Origin: Caproicibacter fermentans | Lineage (GTDB): Bacteria > Bacillota > Clostridia > Oscillospirales > Acutalibacteraceae | Assembly (NCBI RefSeq): GCF_009746625.1 | Contig: NZ_VWXL01000024.1 | Span: forward strand, 1 to 54,364 | Length of the DNA: 54,364 nucleotides | Direction of reading: 5' to 3' | Shown here: in pieces, positions 34,894 to 44,429 of the stretch | Layout: each line of letters begins with the position of its first letter | Numbering within the stretch: position 1 is the stretch's first letter | Notes under the pieces: model-generated | Seen by the model: the letters and a program-made list of their open reading frames with translations, nothing else | What the model was told of the DNA's origin: nothing | Databases searched by the model: none | Made by a program: the position numbers and the translations under genes

Positions 34894-35165
34894 CTTTTCA
34901 ACTCCCTCAACGCTTCCTCCACATCACTGTAGCGTTTGGCGTTGGGGTCTTTGGCAAGCCGCTCCCCTTCCTGCATGGCAGCGAGGGTAACGGCGTTCGG
35001 CGTATTTAGCGTCACGTCGAACGGAAAACCGCCAGACCGAAGAGACTGCCTCAAAAAGACGTTGATAGCCGTCGTGAGATTCATACCGAGTTCGCCGTAA
35101 AGCGCCTCGCACTGTTTTTTAATATCGCTGTCCATGCGGACGCTGAAATTCGTCGTATTGGCCAT
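34890..35165 (-). CDS. RelB/DinJ-family antitoxin
   Basis: 91 residues. The N-terminal ribbon-helix-helix segment (TTNFSVRMDSDIKKQCEALY, then LGMNLTTAINVFLRQSL) is typical; the C-terminal part is a charged toxin-binding helix. The ATG has AAGGAG upstream. It is intact and has its own promoter, while the coupled toxin is broken, so it may persist as a free repressor or anti-addiction protein. Confidence 0.88.
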   Translation of the reverse strand: MANTTNFSVRMDSDIKKQCEALYGELGMNLTTAINVFLRQSLRSGGFPFDVTLNTPNAVTLAAMQEGERLAKDPNAKRYSDVEEALRELKR

Positions 35166-35199
35166 AGAAATCAGCTCCTTTGTAATCCATTGTGCTTAT

Positions 35200-35228
35200 A
35201 TTATATGCTTAATGCATTGCAATATCAA
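35200..35228 (-). promoter_or_regulatory. Promoter of the antitoxin-toxin operon
   Basis: Minus strand: TTGATA (35223-35228), 17-bp spacer, TATAAT (35200-35205). Confidence 0.8.
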
Positions 35229-35250
35229 CCTAAAAGCTTAAACTTTTTGA

Positions 35251-35414
35251 AAATCGGCGGCCGCTACCGATACGGTACAGATCGTCGCAATCCCACTTCT
35301 GCCAATTTTGGAGGCGGCGTTTCTCTCGATTATCGCCTGCCTGATTGCAACCTGTGTTCCTCTGAAAAAAATTTCAAAAATGAACATTGTGGAGTCATAG
35401 AAACGACTGAATGA
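35251..35414 (+). pseudogene. C-terminal remnant of an FtsX-type ABC permease
   Basis: Frame from 35251 reads TVQIVAIPLLPILEAAFLSI, then CLIATCVPLKKISKMNIVES; a one-base loss then gives IETTE and TGA at 35412. LKKISKMNIVESIE is the usual end of Bce/lantibiotic-type FtsX permeases. No start or body precedes it. The permease at 38134 lacks exactly this end, which suggests rearrangement. Confidence 0.65.
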
Positions 35415-35463
35415 CAATACCATGCTTATGCCATCTGGTAGTTATCCAACTTCATAAGCAACC

Positions 35464-35492
35464 TTGCATATTTCTTTCAGAAGAAATATAAT
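35464..35492 (+). promoter_or_regulatory. Promoter of the small HTH gene / two-component operon
   Basis: TTGCAT (35464-35469), 17-bp spacer, TATAAT (35487-35492). Confidence 0.75.
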
Positions 35493-35513
35493 GAGACTAT
35501 GGAGGCGTTGCGC

Positions 35514-35669
35514 ATGGATTATATCACGACAAAAGAAGCAGCAAATAATTGGGGAATCACAGACAGAATGGTCGTATACCATTGTTCTGCCGGTCGGATT
35601 AAGGGAGCTAAAAAAATGGGAAATACATGGCTTGTTCCTGTTGACGCTGAGAAATCGGCTGACGGATGA
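35514..35669 (+). CDS. Small MerR/excisionase-type HTH protein
   Basis: 51 residues: MDYITTKEAANNWGITDRMV, then GRIKGAKKMGNTWLVP. This is the HTH_17/excisionase-like DNA-binding pattern with a winged hairpin. GGAGG lies 8 bases before the ATG. It precedes the response regulator by 35 bases and could be cotranscribed. A role as excisionase or local regulator is inference. Confidence 0.75.
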   Translation: MDYITTKEAANNWGITDRMVVYHCSAGRIKGAKKMGNTWLVPVDAEKSADG

Positions 35670-35704
35670 TATAGGAGCAGTAAAGTAAAGAATGGTGAAA
35701 ATAA

Positions 35705-36391
35705 ATGAAACGGATATTTCTGATTGAGGACGATAAGGAAATCGCCAAGAATCTTGTACTTTTGCTTCGCTCGGAGGGATTTACAGTTACCCACGCCCCT
35801 ACGCGAAGTGACGCCCTTTCCGCGCTTGCCGGGAACAAATTTGATCTGGCGCTGATTGATATTTCATTACCTGACGGAAATGGCTTTACGGTTTGCACGG
35901 AAATCAAAGAAGCACAGGATATTCCCGTGATCTTTCTGACGGCTTCCGGTGATGAAGCGAGTGTTGTTACCGGGTTGAACATGGGTGCTGATGATTATAT
36001 CACCAAGCCTTTTCGTCCGCGTGAACTGATCGCACGAATCGGAACCGCTCTTCGAAAAAGTGGACGCTCTCCGTCAGCTTTTGAATTCTGTGGGCTTCAT
36101 GTCGATCTGGCAAGCGGCGTGGTGGAAAAGGACGGACGCGAGGTTCTTCTTTCAGCCTTGGAATACCGCTTGCTGCTGGTGTTTCTGAACAATCCCAAAA
36201 GTATTATCACAAGAAACAGGTTACTTGACGAATTGTGGGATGCTGCGGGGGAGTTTGTCAACGACAATACATTGACCGTGTACATTAAACGCCTGCGGGA
36301 GAAGATAGAGAACGATCCCGCAAGCCCGCAAATCATTCTGACTGTTCGCGGGACGGGATATCGATTGGGGGATGGGTATGCTTCGGAATAG
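35705..36391 (+). CDS. OmpR-family response regulator
   Basis: 228 residues. Receiver domain with the acidic pair EDD near 8-10, phospho-acceptor Asp52 (LIDISLPDG), conserved FLTAS and DDYITKPF (Lys). A C-terminal winged helix follows (SALEYRLLLVFLNNP, then NTLTVYIKRLREK, then RGTGYRL). It is the partner of the adjacent histidine kinase (overlap of 14 bases). Context suggests control of the antimicrobial-resistance-type ABC transporter downstream. Confidence 0.93.
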   Translation: MKRIFLIEDDKEIAKNLVLLLRSEGFTVTHAPTRSDALSALAGNKFDLALIDISLPDGNGFTVCTEIKEAQDIPVIFLTASGDEASVVTGLNMGADDYITKPFRPRELIARIGTALRKSGRSPSAFEFCGLHVDLASGVVEKDGREVLLSALEYRLLLVFLNNPKSIITRNRLLDELWDAAGEFVNDNTLTVYIKRLREKIENDPASPQIILTVRGTGYRLGDGYASE

Positions 36392-37367
36392 AGAGTTTCG
36401 GCTGTTTGCCATTTTGTTCTTCATAATAGCCGCTACCGCTGTGACGCTGGGATTTACCATCAACGCGGCGGCTGGAATCCTTGCCATCGCTTCTGCCGCC
36501 GCCTTTTGAACAGCGTTTTTCGCGTTTACCAAAGCCCGATATAAGAGCCTTGCACAGATTGCGGATCAAATCGATCTTGTGCTTCATAACGCCGACCGTC
36601 TGTATATCAGCGAATCGGACGAGGGCGAACTTTCCATTCTGCAAAGCGAAATCAAAAAAATGACGCTGCGTATTCGGGAACAAAACGACGCGATGAAAAA
36701 AGAAAAAGAACATCTTGCCGATTCGCTGGCGGACATCGCTCATCAGCTTCGCACTCCGCTCACATCTGTAAACCTTATCCTGTCCTTGTTAGAGAACAAT
36801 CCTGATGAAAGTGAACGGAAAACATTGATACGGGAAACAAAGGAATTGTTTGCACAGATGGATTGGCTGCTTGCTTCATTGTTGAAATTATCCCGCCTGG
36901 ACGCGGGCATAGTAGCGTTCCAGAACGAATGGATCGATGTGGACGCTTTGGTAACCGCCGCGCTTCACCCGTTTTTGATTTCGATGGAGCTACACCATAT
37001 TGCTTTGCAGACGGACGTGCCGAAAGGGACTGTCATTCAGGGCGACTCCGGATGGCTTTCGGAAGCAATTCAAAACATCCTCAAAAACTGCATGGAAAGC
37101 GCGGGCGATAACGGGAAAATTGAGATCTCTTGTGATGACAATCCATTGTTTACCCAAATTGCCATCCACGACAGCGGCGCGGGCTTCACAAAAGAAGATT
37201 TACCTAACCTGTTTGACCGGTTTTATCGCGGGAAAAATGCAGGCGCGACAGGATACGGGATTGGACTTGCTCTCTGTAAAATGATTATTACCCGGCAGGG
37301 CGGGACGATTACCGCCAAAAATCATCCGCAAGGCGGCGCGCTCTTTGCCATTCGTTTTCCAAAGTGA
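36378..37367 (+). pseudogene. Sensor histidine kinase interrupted by TGA
   Basis: The frame from ATG 36378 encodes two short hydrophobic segments, then TGA at codon 44 (36507-36509). It then continues unbroken: DIAHQLRTPLTSVNLIL (H-box), NILKNCMES (N-box), DSGAGFTKEDLPNLFDRF and GYGIGLALCKMI. It is an intramembrane-sensing kinase of the BceS/VanS class split by one nonsense codon. Restart at an internal ATG (36579) would give a soluble kinase. Confidence 0.85.
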
Positions 37368-37375
37368 CGAATCTC

Positions 37376-37417
37376 TCACCGGAAAGTCACCGAGATGTAA
37401 GTTAAAGGTTCTATGAT
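37376..37417 (+). promoter_or_regulatory. Response-regulator-type promoter of the ABC genes
   Basis: Direct repeats TCACCG at 37376 and 37387 are 11 bp apart (one helical turn) and cover the -35 area; TATGAT follows at 37412-37417. This is the usual form of an OmpR-family activated promoter. It lies 33 bases before the ABC ATPase start. Confidence 0.6.
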
Positions 37418-37449
37418 AGGGGTAAACAATACGAAAGGAACCTCACAGA

Positions 37450-38134
37450 ATGGAGTTTTTGAAAATTGACGACCTATGCAAGGTCTACGGCAAGGACGAA
37501 AATCAAGTTACCGCGCTTGACCATGTTTCGCTTACAATCGAAAAGGGAGATTTTACCGCAATTATCGGTTCTTCCGGTTCCGGCAAATCCACTTTGCTGC
37601 ACGCCATCGCGGGTGTGGACGTGCCGACCAGCGGGAAGGTGTACCTGGAAGGGCAGGATGTTTATGCCAAAGCAACGAAAAACTTGCCATTTTTCGCAGA
37701 CGGCAGGTTGGACTGATTTACCAGTTTCACAACCTTATTTCCACGCTGAATGTGGTTGAAAACATCACCCTGCCGATTCTGATGGACAAGCGCAAAGTCA
37801 ACGAGGAACGGCTGAATGACCTGCTCAATCTGCTTGGGCTGCAAGACCGCAAAACGCATCTTCCCAATCAGCTTTCAGGCGGTCAGCAACAACGGTGGCC
37901 ATCGGGCGCGCTTTGATGAACGCTCCGGCAGTTATGCTGGCCGATGAACCAACCGGCAGTCTTGATAGCCAGAATGGGCATGAAATTATCAAACTGCTGA
38001 AAGAAAGCAATAGAAAATATGGACAGACTCTGCTTCTCGTCACACACGATGAAAATATCGCCTTGCAGGCAGACCGCATTATTACCATCGCAGATGGCAA
38101 AGTAGTGCGGGACGACAGACAGGCGGCACGATAA
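37450..38134 (+). pseudogene. ABC transporter ATPase (BceA/MacB-like) with two frameshifts
   Basis: First segment has Walker A GSSGSGKSTLLHAIAG. A base is missing near 37,674 so that LAIFRRRQVGLIYQFHNLIS is in the next frame. A second base is missing near 37,892 inside SGGQQQR-VAIGRAL, splitting the signature from Walker B (VMLADEPTGSLD) and the H-loop (LLVTHDE). Restoring both bases gives about 228 residues. The stop overlaps the permease ATG. Confidence 0.88.
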
Positions 38135-40246
38135 TGAATATCTTTAATAAAGTCGCCCTGCAAGGACTGAAAAAGAACCGCACACGAACACTTGTAACAA
38201 TCGTCGGCGTTGTTCTGTCAGCCGCTATGATTACGGCAGTCGCCACCTTTGGTACTTCTCTGTTAAATTATCTGATAAACGGCTCAATTGCGAAATACGG
38301 TGACTGGCATGTTGAATTTGAGGATGTGAATTCTTCTTTCGCAGCAAAGCAGGCAAGTAACGACAAAGTTGCAAGCACCGCGACGTTCGAGAATATCGGC
38401 TACGCAAAACTTGACGGAGCAAAAAGCTCAGAAAAGCCCTATCTTTTTATTGCCGGTTTCAATAACGAAACCTTTGACACCCTGCCCATCACCCTGATTT
38501 CCGGCAGGCTACCGAAAAACAGCAGCGAAGTTCTTGTCCCGTCCCACATTGCAGCCAAGGCCGGCGTTAAGATTTCGGTGGGCGATACCCTTACCCTTGC
38601 GGTCGGGAACCGCGAGGCAGGTGGTAAAGCACTCACCCAGCACGATTCCTATCGCACCGGGGAGGAAACGCTGGTACCTGTGACGAAGAAAACCTACACG
38701 GTTGTGGGTATCTGCGACCGACCGGGATTTGAAGAACCATCCGCTCCGGGATATACCCTGATAACAAAAGCAGACACAACAGATAAGGCAGACAGCTTCA
38801 GCCTGTTTGTCACGCTTAAAAATCCGCGCAATGTCAAGACTTACGTTAATAGTGTAGCCGAAAGCCAAACTTACGTCCTTAACGATGATGTGCTGCGCTT
38901 CATGGGTGTTTCAGATAATAAACTGTTCAATACCCTGCTGTATTCGGTCGGTGGTATTTTGGTCGCCATCATTATGATAGGCTCAATTTTTCTGATTTAC
39001 AACTCCTTCAATATCTCGCTGAACGAACGCACACACCAGTTTGGCATTCTTATGTCGGTAGGGGCCGCTGCCAAACAACTGCGGAATTCGGTGCTGTTTG
39101 AGGGCCTTTGCATTAGTGTGGTTGGAATACCGATTGGTGTTCTGGTCGGCATAGGCAGTATTAAACTGATACTTCCTATTGTTGCAAATAATTTCAGTAC
39201 GATTATCAGCAGCACGGTGCCCTTGACCCTGTCGGTATCTGCCCCCGCACTGGTTGTGGCGGCGGTGGTAAGCTTGATCACAATTTTGATCTCAGCCTAT
39301 ATTCCAGCCAAGAAGGCTGTTGCCACTCCCGTGATGGAATGTATTCGCCAAACTAACGAGATCAAAACCGAATCGAAGGCTGTCAAAACGTCAAAAACTG
39401 TACAGTGTATTTACGGTCTGGAGGGAACGCTCGCATTAAAGAATTTCAGGAGAAACAAAAAGCGCTATCGCAGCGTTGTGTTATCTCTTACTTTAAGCGT
39501 CGTGCTGTTTGTGTCGGGAAGTGCTTTTGGAACCACGTTGAAACAGCTTGCAAAAGAATACACCGTGGAAATGGACGGCGATATCTCGTTTGCTACACAA
39601 AATATGCAGGAAAAAGAACTGTCGCAGCTATATGACAAACTGAAAACCGCTGACGGCGTTTATAAAAGCACCTATCAGGCGGATCTGACCTATTCCTGCA
39701 CGACAAGCGATCTTCCAAGTGATTTTGTGAGCACTTACCGGGAGTCTGTAGGCGATAAAAGCACAGAGAAAACTTTGAAATTGCCGTTGGATGTTCAGTT
39801 TGTTGAGGATAACATCTATTACGATTTTATCAAAAGTCTTGGTCTGCCCACAGCGGAATATACCGGACAGGACGCAAAGGTCCTTATTGTAGGAATGAAT
39901 ACAATCGAGCATACGACTTATTTCACAAACCAATCTATGGATTTTACGCTTGCTTCGGCCTCCGAAGAACAGGCGAAAACGATCAGCACCACCTTTGTAG
40001 ATAGCTATCCGTTAGACCTCCTGCCCAGGGATTCGACACCCACTTATTATTTTGTAGTGGTTGCCCCATGGCAGATGAAACCGCAATTTGACACACTGGA
40101 ATGCGCCTGAAAAGTTTGGCCTGACCTTCTGGTCAGAAAATCCAGCGCAGTCAATGACGCAAATACAGTCGATAATCGATGAAGCGGGCGTTACCTCCGA
40201 CTATACCTTGCTCAATCTGTCCACGTCCGTTGACTTAATGGTTTGA
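38134..40246 (+). pseudogene. FtsX-type ABC permease, frameshifted and 3'-truncated
   Basis: 658 codons to TGA at 40110: first membrane helix near 15-40, a large extracytoplasmic domain, three helices around 270-400 (IIMIGSIFLIYNSFNISL is the FtsX hallmark), a fourth helix near 450 and a second outer domain. From about 40,100 the homologous sequence continues one frame over (KFGLTFWSENPAQSMTQIQS) to TGA at 40246, where it breaks off before the last three helices. Partner of the broken ATPase; probably antimicrobial-peptide resistance. Confidence 0.85.
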
Positions 40247-40254
40247 GTCTTGTT

Positions 40255-40985
40255 TTACCTCTCCGGTTCGTCCTTCGATTGCTTTTTCCGCAGCGCCTTT
40301 TCGAGGATGGCATTTACATTGTTTTCGTTTGCAACATCCGGATGATTTTGCTCAAATTCCAGCAGAATATCTTTAGACTGTTTTTCCAATCCTCTGTATC
40401 GTTCATATAGAGCTGGTTTATCCGGCTGCTCCAAAACGAATGTAACCAAATTTTTCAGTTCGGCGGGAATTCCATCCCATGAACCATAGAGATCACGGAC
40501 CGCTTTGTCAATCTGAGCGAAAGTTAGAGGCTTTCCTTTGGCGTTATGCTCGCTGACAATTCCCACCACATCGGAGATGTCGTTTTTATACCTTCTGCCG
40601 GATTTTAGTTTCATGGCGATCAGATATTCTGCGGAAACCGTCCTCACGGTGAGAACGCCGGAAAAAGTTTTATAGTAAACGGAAAATTCAATCAGCTTCG
40701 GCGTGTAGGATTTTGTCCTTACAAAATCGGTATTCAGCCAGCCATTCGGAAGCTCATACTTGTCTCCCACATGATTGATGGCGTCTTTGATGGCGGAAGA
40801 TGCCGAAATAATGGCGTCCATATCATAGGTCATATTTCGGAAGCCATAATTAGCCAAGATGGACGCGCCGCAATCAGAATCACTTCGGCAGGCATGTTTT
40901 TACCGCCGAGTTTTCTGTACTCCTTTGCCAGCTCTCTTAAATAGAAATCCAGATTTTCCCGTGTAAAATGTGTGTCAGATGACAT
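40255..40985 (-). pseudogene. Nucleotidyltransferase-like protein (DUF6036/AbiEii-like), frameshifted
   Basis: ATG at 40985 starts MSSDTHFTRENLDFYLREL, then NMPAEVILI. One base is then missing in what should be IGGASILANYGF (near 40,870), so the GG-x-S nucleotidyltransferase motif is destroyed and the rest (FRNMTYDMDAII, then SAEYLIAMKLKSGRRYKNDI) is in another frame. An internal start gives a 200-residue product without the motif. It overlaps the XRE regulator by 11 bases, as in two-gene toxin-antitoxin units. Confidence 0.75.
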
Positions 40986-41553
40986 TCCGAATCTCACCTT
41001 CTACGATATTGAAGCGTATAAATTCCGGTATTGCGTCGCGGATGCTCTCGGCCTTCCACTTGTTGCTCCTTGTGATGTCGTCGGCCATGACCACACTCAA
41101 CGGAAACAGCGGCTCAGCTAGTCTGTGTGCGCGGATGTCATTATATTCCTGGCAAAGAGGAAGGTCGTTTTCACGGCTCAGATAATCTACCATAGCCAGC
41201 AGATAGAGGCTTTCGGGATACCACTTTTGATCGTAATATTTCCTGATCAGCCCGGATTTCAACGTATGGATGATAAAATCGAGATCGCCCGTGTCCTTGA
41301 CCTGATGGCAGATATTGCTTTTGAAAACATCGAATGTGTCCCGGTATTCCATTTCTGCGCCCCCTTTTCTCATAAGCTGTTCCATTGTGACGCCGAGTGA
41401 CTGCGAGAGTTTGTAAAGTGTTTCTGCGGAACAATTTCCGATTCTCGTCTTTCCACTGCAAATATCGTTAACCGTCGTGTATGGAACGCCGCTCATTTTA
41501 GCCAGCTTATATTTTGTCATGCCGCGCTGCGATAAAATTTCATTGACGCTCAA
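40975..41553 (-). CDS. XRE-family HTH regulator with C-terminal helical domain
   Basis: 192 residues. HTH at about 1-60 (MTKYKLAKMSGVPYTTVNDI, then ETLYKLSQSLGVTMEQLM), then an unnamed domain of about 120 residues rich in aromatic residues. TTG at 41553 is chosen because GAGGTG lies 6 bases upstream; the longer frame would cover the promoter. It is coupled to a nucleotidyltransferase-like gene, so it is a probable antitoxin or autorepressor. Confidence 0.8.
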   Translation of the reverse strand: MSVNEILSQRGMTKYKLAKMSGVPYTTVNDICSGKTRIGNCSAETLYKLSQSLGVTMEQLMRKGGAEMEYRDTFDVFKSNICHQVKDTGDLDFIIHTLKSGLIRKYYDQKWYPESLYLLAMVDYLSRENDLPLCQEYNDIRAHRLAEPLFPLSVVMADDITRSNKWKAESIRDAIPEFIRFNIVEGEIRNVI

Positions 41554-41571
41554 GGTAATCACCTCAACCTT

Positions 41572-41600
41572 ATTATATCGGTATGCCGACATAATGTCAA
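41572..41600 (-). promoter_or_regulatory. Promoter with overlapping palindromic operator
   Basis: Minus strand: TTGACA (41595-41600), 17-bp spacer, TATAAT (41572-41577). The 24-bp near-palindrome ATTATGTCGG-cata-CCGATATAAT (one mismatch) fills the spacer and -10, fitting autorepression by the XRE protein. Confidence 0.8.
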
Positions 41601-41690
41601 TCGGATGATGCCCCGATTCAAATAGTTTATGCGGACTCGGAGACCACAAGATTGGCGGTGGTCGTCTTTTTTCTGATACCTCCTTTTACT

Positions 41691-42101
41691 ATGGCAATCA
41701 GGTTCCATGTTTTCATCTATCAGGATTCTCACAAGAATGTTTATATGATGGACAGTCAAAATCGACTGACCACGTTTTGGGAAGGCAGTTCAAAAGCGAA
41801 TAACAAAATATCCTCTTCAGACTCGCAAAAAATTGATCCGGTTGATCTGCTTCAAAACGCTATAAAGAATACGGTTCCTAATAGCGATAACTTTATAGTC
41901 GATAAAAATTCGTTTACCCGTGGATGCTATCATATTCTCATGTTAAGAAAAGTTGATCAGGACGTTTCTGATAGTATTACGGCGTGAATCAATTCGGATG
42001 GATGCATTGCTAGTATCAATGTGGACTATTGTAACGTTGATGCAAATCATCCAATTACTCAAGTGCATAAACAGCAATTAGACGCTCAGGTATTGTTTTG
42101 A
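41691..42101 (+). pseudogene. Unidentified ORF interrupted by TGA
   Basis: Frame from ATG 41691 (FHVFIYQDSHKNVYMMDSQN) runs to TGA at 41985 and continues in frame with protein-like sequence (INSDGCIASINVDYCNVDAN) to TGA at 42099. Composition after the stop supports one former gene of about 136 codons. I do not recognise the family. No SD precedes the ATG. Confidence 0.4.
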
Positions 42102-42269
42102 TTGGCTAAAAATTTAATTTTTCCGTCCAGCAGGGCAATCACAAGGGTTAAGAGCACAACTATAAGCAATATCAGTATAGAGAGTACAATCCTTTCTACG
42201 CTTTTTTAGAGCGGCTGGAGGGATTGGGGCGATGAACAGCATACCTCTTTAATAATTATTTCATATATA
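42102..42269. other. Gap with a short membrane-helix-like reading on the minus strand
   Basis: On the minus strand a frame reads VERIVLSILILLIVVLLTLV and ends near 42,093, but it has no start codon or SD. It may be a fragment of a membrane protein gene. Confidence 0.25.
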
Positions 42270-42953
42270 TCATATGCCTATCGCTTTGAAAATTTGTTGC
42301 TTATATTGATAATAAGTATCTAATTGTTCCTGCTTTGATGCAAATAAATCGAACCCGGATAATTGACTAAAGGGGATATTATCTTTCTCAATATTAATCA
42401 GTTCTGTCTGCTTAGTGTCTGATATTCGATATATCCCAAATGCAGTTTGACTCACCGGATAATATTGTGAATCTAAAAATGTACCAGATTTTCTCGCTTT
42501 ATTAAGTGGCAATTTTTTTATTAAAAGGATATAATCTTCGCCTTTCTGTAGAGGAATATAAAAGCCCTTACTTGTAAGGAGAAAATAATTCGGCGTGATT
42601 TTGTAGTTTTCAATTACATTAATTGTTTCAACAATCGTAAGGGTTTTCCCTTTCAGTTCACTATTCCCTTTATAAACGTCAGATACAAGAACCGGTGTAT
42701 AAAAAGCCTCATCCGTAATTTGTCGATTACCCGAAAATTGACATTTTATAATCGCGTCGGCCTGCTGAATTAGATCGTCCGGGGAATGGAATTTTTTTGA
42801 ATCAAAAACATTCTGTAATTCGTCATTTGATTGATAATTATAACTCTGAATTCGTTCCATCAAATCATTCCGATAGGACATTCTTGTTGTCATAGCTGTC
42901 AAGAGACAAAAAATGACAAGTACCACTGGAATGATATAATATCCCTTCTTCAT
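42270..42953 (-). CDS. Membrane-anchored extracytoplasmic protein of the ABC cluster
   Basis: 227 residues. A Lys-rich start and one hydrophobic helix (about 5-22) form an N-terminal anchor; the remaining ~200 residues are predicted outside and are mostly beta-type. No lipobox Cys and no family recognised. ATG at 42953 has GGAGGG 11 bases upstream and lies directly after the ATPase stop, so it is the last gene of the operon. A role as accessory or immunity component is inference from position. Confidence 0.75.
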   Translation of the reverse strand: MKKGYYIIPVVLVIFCLLTAMTTRMSYRNDLMERIQSYNYQSNDELQNVFDSKKFHSPDDLIQQADAIIKCQFSGNRQITDEAFYTPVLVSDVYKGNSELKGKTLTIVETINVIENYKITPNYFLLTSKGFYIPLQKGEDYILLIKKLPLNKARKSGTFLDSQYYPVSQTAFGIYRISDTKQTELINIEKDNIPFSQLSGFDLFASKQEQLDTYYQYKQQIFKAIGI

Positions 42954-42954
42954 T

Positions 42955-43602
42955 TTATTGAGCACCCTCCGTTTCTTTTAAAATTCCGTCATTCATTTTG
43001 AAAAATTTGCTGCATAATAGAGAGAGGTCATCCTTATTATGGCTGGCAATCACTACTGTAGCGCCCCTGTCGATTTCTTCTCGCACTACTGTTCGTACCA
43101 ATTCAACTCCATCTTCATCAAGGGCGTTGGTGGGTTCATCCAAAAGGATCAGATCCGGTCTTTCCATGATCGCTTGTGCGATGCCGAGCCGCTGTTTCAT
43201 CCCGAGCGAATATTTCCTGTAAGTACGCTTATCATCAGGGTCAAGTCCAACCCTTTTTATAGAATGTTTAATTTCCGCATCAGAGATTAGACCCTTAATT
43301 GATGCCAAAGTTTTTAGATTCTCGAAACCGGTATAGTAAGGCCAAAAACCGACTGATTCAATGATTAAGCCAAGACTTTCAGGAAAAGAAATTTCTTTTC
43401 CGATTTCTTTATCAAACACTTTAATTATTCCTTCTGTTGGATGAATCAGCCCGGCAATCGACCGCAGAAGCATCGATTTCCCTGAGCCGTTATGCCCATA
43501 TAGTCCGTACCCCTCTCCTTGTTCCAAAGAAAGGTTGATATGCGATAAAATAGTTTTTCCTTTAATGACCTTTGACATATTACTGATTTCAACTGCGTTC
43601 AT
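42955..43602 (-). CDS. ABC transporter ATP-binding protein
   Basis: 215 residues: Walker A GLYGHNGSGKSMLLRSIAG, Q-loop near 80, signature YSLGMKQRLGIAQAI, Walker B LILLDEPTNALDEDG, H-loop VIASHNKDD. The short length and missing C-terminal extension resemble bacteriocin export/immunity and ABC-2-type ATPases. The three polytopic proteins upstream on the same strand are its probable membrane partners. Confidence 0.95.
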   Translation of the reverse strand: MNAVEISNMSKVIKGKTILSHINLSLEQGEGYGLYGHNGSGKSMLLRSIAGLIHPTEGIIKVFDKEIGKEISFPESLGLIIESVGFWPYYTGFENLKTLASIKGLISDAEIKHSIKRVGLDPDDKRTYRKYSLGMKQRLGIAQAIMERPDLILLDEPTNALDEDGVELVRTVVREEIDRGATVVIASHNKDDLSLLCSKFFKMNDGILKETEGAQ

Positions 43603-43622
43603 CAGCTTCCACTCCTTTAATC

Positions 43623-44429
43623 TTATTCCTTTATAAGTTCAATCATATCTTTCCTGATAAAGCGATATCTATAAATATGATAACTAACGACAATGAAACC
43701 AAATAGGATGAGTAAAGAATTTAGCAGAAAAAAGCCCGATAACGGACTTGAAAAAAAACTTTCCGCTTCACTTATATTGATACGATCTGCGTGCCAAAGA
43801 TACATTTGATTAGCGGGTAAAATAAAATATAAAATTATATTTAAACTAAAAATTTGTTGCAGAAGAGAAACCGCAATCAGAGGGATCGCATAAAGGATAA
43901 CAATCAATATAAATGCTAACGCGCTTCCGTTCTTCATAGATAAGATATTCTGGAGAAACACGAATTCAAATATAGTTAGTACGTTAAGAAAATATAGAGG
44001 TAAAATCATTTTAAAAAAGGAATCTAATTCTAATGGAAGCCCTGCAAATTTTCCAATGATCAATGTGAGTAAAAAGAGCCAAATGTACAAAGTAGCAATA
44101 TAAATGAATAACCTTATAGTTATTTGAAAAAGCCATTTTTGTTTTTTTGAAGTTCTGATAAATACATAAACATAATTGATGATACATTCCGAACGCATAA
44201 TTTCTGAAAACATATAAATGATAAATAGATTAGGTACTAAAAACTTTATAACTTCTACAATATCAAAGGATTTTGAGAGATAAAAGCCACCAAAATTCAG
44301 CAAGTAGTAAGTTTCTAAGTTTAAATTTTGCGTTCTACATAAGAAAATATTTGGCAAATATAATATTAGAAAAACAAAGCTAATAAGAATATACCGATAT
44401 AAAAGATGATTTAATCGTCTTAGCTTCAT
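43623..44429 (-). CDS. Polytopic membrane protein 3 of the ABC cluster
   Basis: 268 residues with about six hydrophobic segments (near 13-32, 52-72, 92-118, 135-155, 170-195 and 230-250) and few charged residues. No named family recognised. ATG at 44429 overlaps the previous gene's TGA by 4 bases (ATGA), showing translational coupling. AT-rich codon use compared with the core genome. Probably an ABC-2-like permease subunit. Confidence 0.8.
   Translation of the reverse strand: MKLRRLNHLLYRYILISFVFLILYLPNIFLCRTQNLNLETYYLLNFGGFYLSKSFDIVEVIKFLVPNLFIIYMFSEIMRSECIINYVYVFIRTSKKQKWLFQITIRLFIYIATLYIWLFLLTLIIGKFAGLPLELDSFFKMILPLYFLNVLTIFEFVFLQNILSMKNGSALAFILIVILYAIPLIAVSLLQQIFSLNIILYFILPANQMYLWHADRINISEAESFFSSPLSGFFLLNSLLILFGFIVVSYHIYRYRFIRKDMIELIKE

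Noticed and set aside
35190-35423. Two overlapping short ORFs on both strands
   Set aside because: Neither has an SD or a family pattern; a third frame shows a clear FtsX C-terminal remnant instead.
36507-36509. TGA as selenocysteine or recoded codon in the kinase
   Set aside because: Position is in a membrane helix without a known catalytic Cys, and no SECIS-like hairpin is evident; neighbouring genes carry other lesions, so decay is simpler.
42093-42205. Minus-strand hydrophobic peptide reading VERIVLSILILL...
   Set aside because: No start codon or SD in frame; could be a fragment, kept only as a note.
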